This document shows, piece after piece, positions 5,340-5,576 of a stretch of DNA of 5,576 nucleotides. Below the pieces are notes generated by a model, which worked only from the letters and a program-made list of their open reading frames with translations, was not told the origin of the DNA and made no database searches. Both the position numbers and the translations under genes were made by a program. How positions within the stretch are numbered: the first letter of the stretch is position 1; every line of letters starts with the position of its first letter. This DNA comes from Myxococcales bacterium (GTDB taxonomy: Bacteria > Myxococcota > Myxococcia > Myxococcales > Anaeromyxobacteraceae): positions 1-5,576 of the forward strand of contig JAJXSQ010000167.1 of NCBI GenBank assembly GCA_021784495.1. The letters run 5' to 3'.

Positions 5340-5576
5340 ATGCCCCTCGCCCCCGGATCCCGCGGCGCGCCGGCCGAGCCGCGCCCCCGCTCGCTCCTGC
5401 CGCCCGAGCACGGCGCCTGGGGACAGCTCGCCCTGCCGCTCGCCTCGGCGCTCCTGGTCGGCCGGCCCGCGCCCGCCCCCCTCCTCCTCGCCCTCGCGGT
5501 CGTGCTCGCCTTCCTCGCCCACGAGCCCGCGCTGGTGGCGCTCGGCCACCGCGGGGTCCGCGCCCGCGACGCCGAC
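5340..5576 (+). CDS. YwiC-like family integral membrane protein (partial, 3' end beyond window)
   Basis: The first 79 codons are present and still open at the window edge. After a Pro/Arg-rich N-terminus comes LLPPEHGAWGQLALPL (residues 19-34), containing the EHGAW signature of the YwiC-like family. Two hydrophobic segments (about 29-40 and 46-61) are probable transmembrane helices, followed by AHEPALVALGHRG (60-72), also typical of the family. The molecular function is not known. In Bacillus subtilis ywiC lies in the nar/fnr nitrate-respiration region, so its place beside napA here is suggestive. The ATG at 5340 has no visible Shine-Dalgarno (the preceding bases are pyrimidine-rich). An in-frame GTG at 5283 overlaps the hemerythrin stop as GTGA and would add 19 residues, but it also lacks a ribosome site. 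The start is therefore uncertain; the reading frame is secure. Confidence 0.8.
   Translation, partial: MPLAPGSRGAPAEPRPRSLLPPEHGAWGQLALPLASALLVGRPAPAPLLLALAVVLAFLAHEPALVALGHRGVRARDAD

Noticed and set aside
5124..5549. Minus-strand open frame of 141 codons across the hemerythrin 3' end and ywiC-like start
   Set aside because: It is antisense to two recognisable proteins, and its product is charged low-complexity sequence.

Overview
The window is very GC-rich and densely coding, with strong G/C bias at third codon positions. This suits a high-GC deltaproteobacterium or myxobacterium; an Anaeromyxobacter-like anaerobically respiring organism is my best guess. That is inference from composition, the long-form NapA and gene content, not a database match. 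The locus is built around periplasmic nitrate respiration and a sigma54-dependent control circuit.

Minus strand, read right to left. A 521-residue sigma54 enhancer-binding activator (GAF, AAA+, Fis-type helix-turn-helix; 4539-2974) is followed by a 120-bp gap with a candidate -24/-12 element and a palindrome cluster. Next comes a complete Tat-exported periplasmic nitrate reductase catalytic subunit, NapA (2853-106). Eleven bases past its stop a further gene starts at 94 and runs off the window; only a lipoprotein-type signal peptide is visible.

Plus strand. A 183-bp divergent intergenic region (4540-4722) separates the activator from a 187-residue hemerythrin-like (HHE) diiron protein (4723-5286). 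This region carries a good sigma54 promoter reading into the hemerythrin gene, plus C-rich direct and inverted repeats. Downstream lies the N-terminal part of a YwiC-like membrane protein (5340 to the window end), which is open-ended.

How they may work together. NapA reduces nitrate to nitrite, and nitrite chemistry can lead to nitric oxide. Small diiron hemerythrin-like proteins (NorA/YtfE/DnrN type) bind or respond to NO, and NorR-type sigma54 activators are commonly encoded divergently from such genes. This activator sits between two genes that each carry a candidate -24/-12 promoter, so a single activator may switch on both napA and the hemerythrin gene. Its GAF domain does not keep the NorR iron ligands I could align by eye (His111, Cys113), so its signal is unknown. 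This GAF-AAA+ activator / hemerythrin / napA / ywiC-like module is the most interesting thing in the window. No RNA genes, CRISPR arrays, insertion sequences or phage features were seen.
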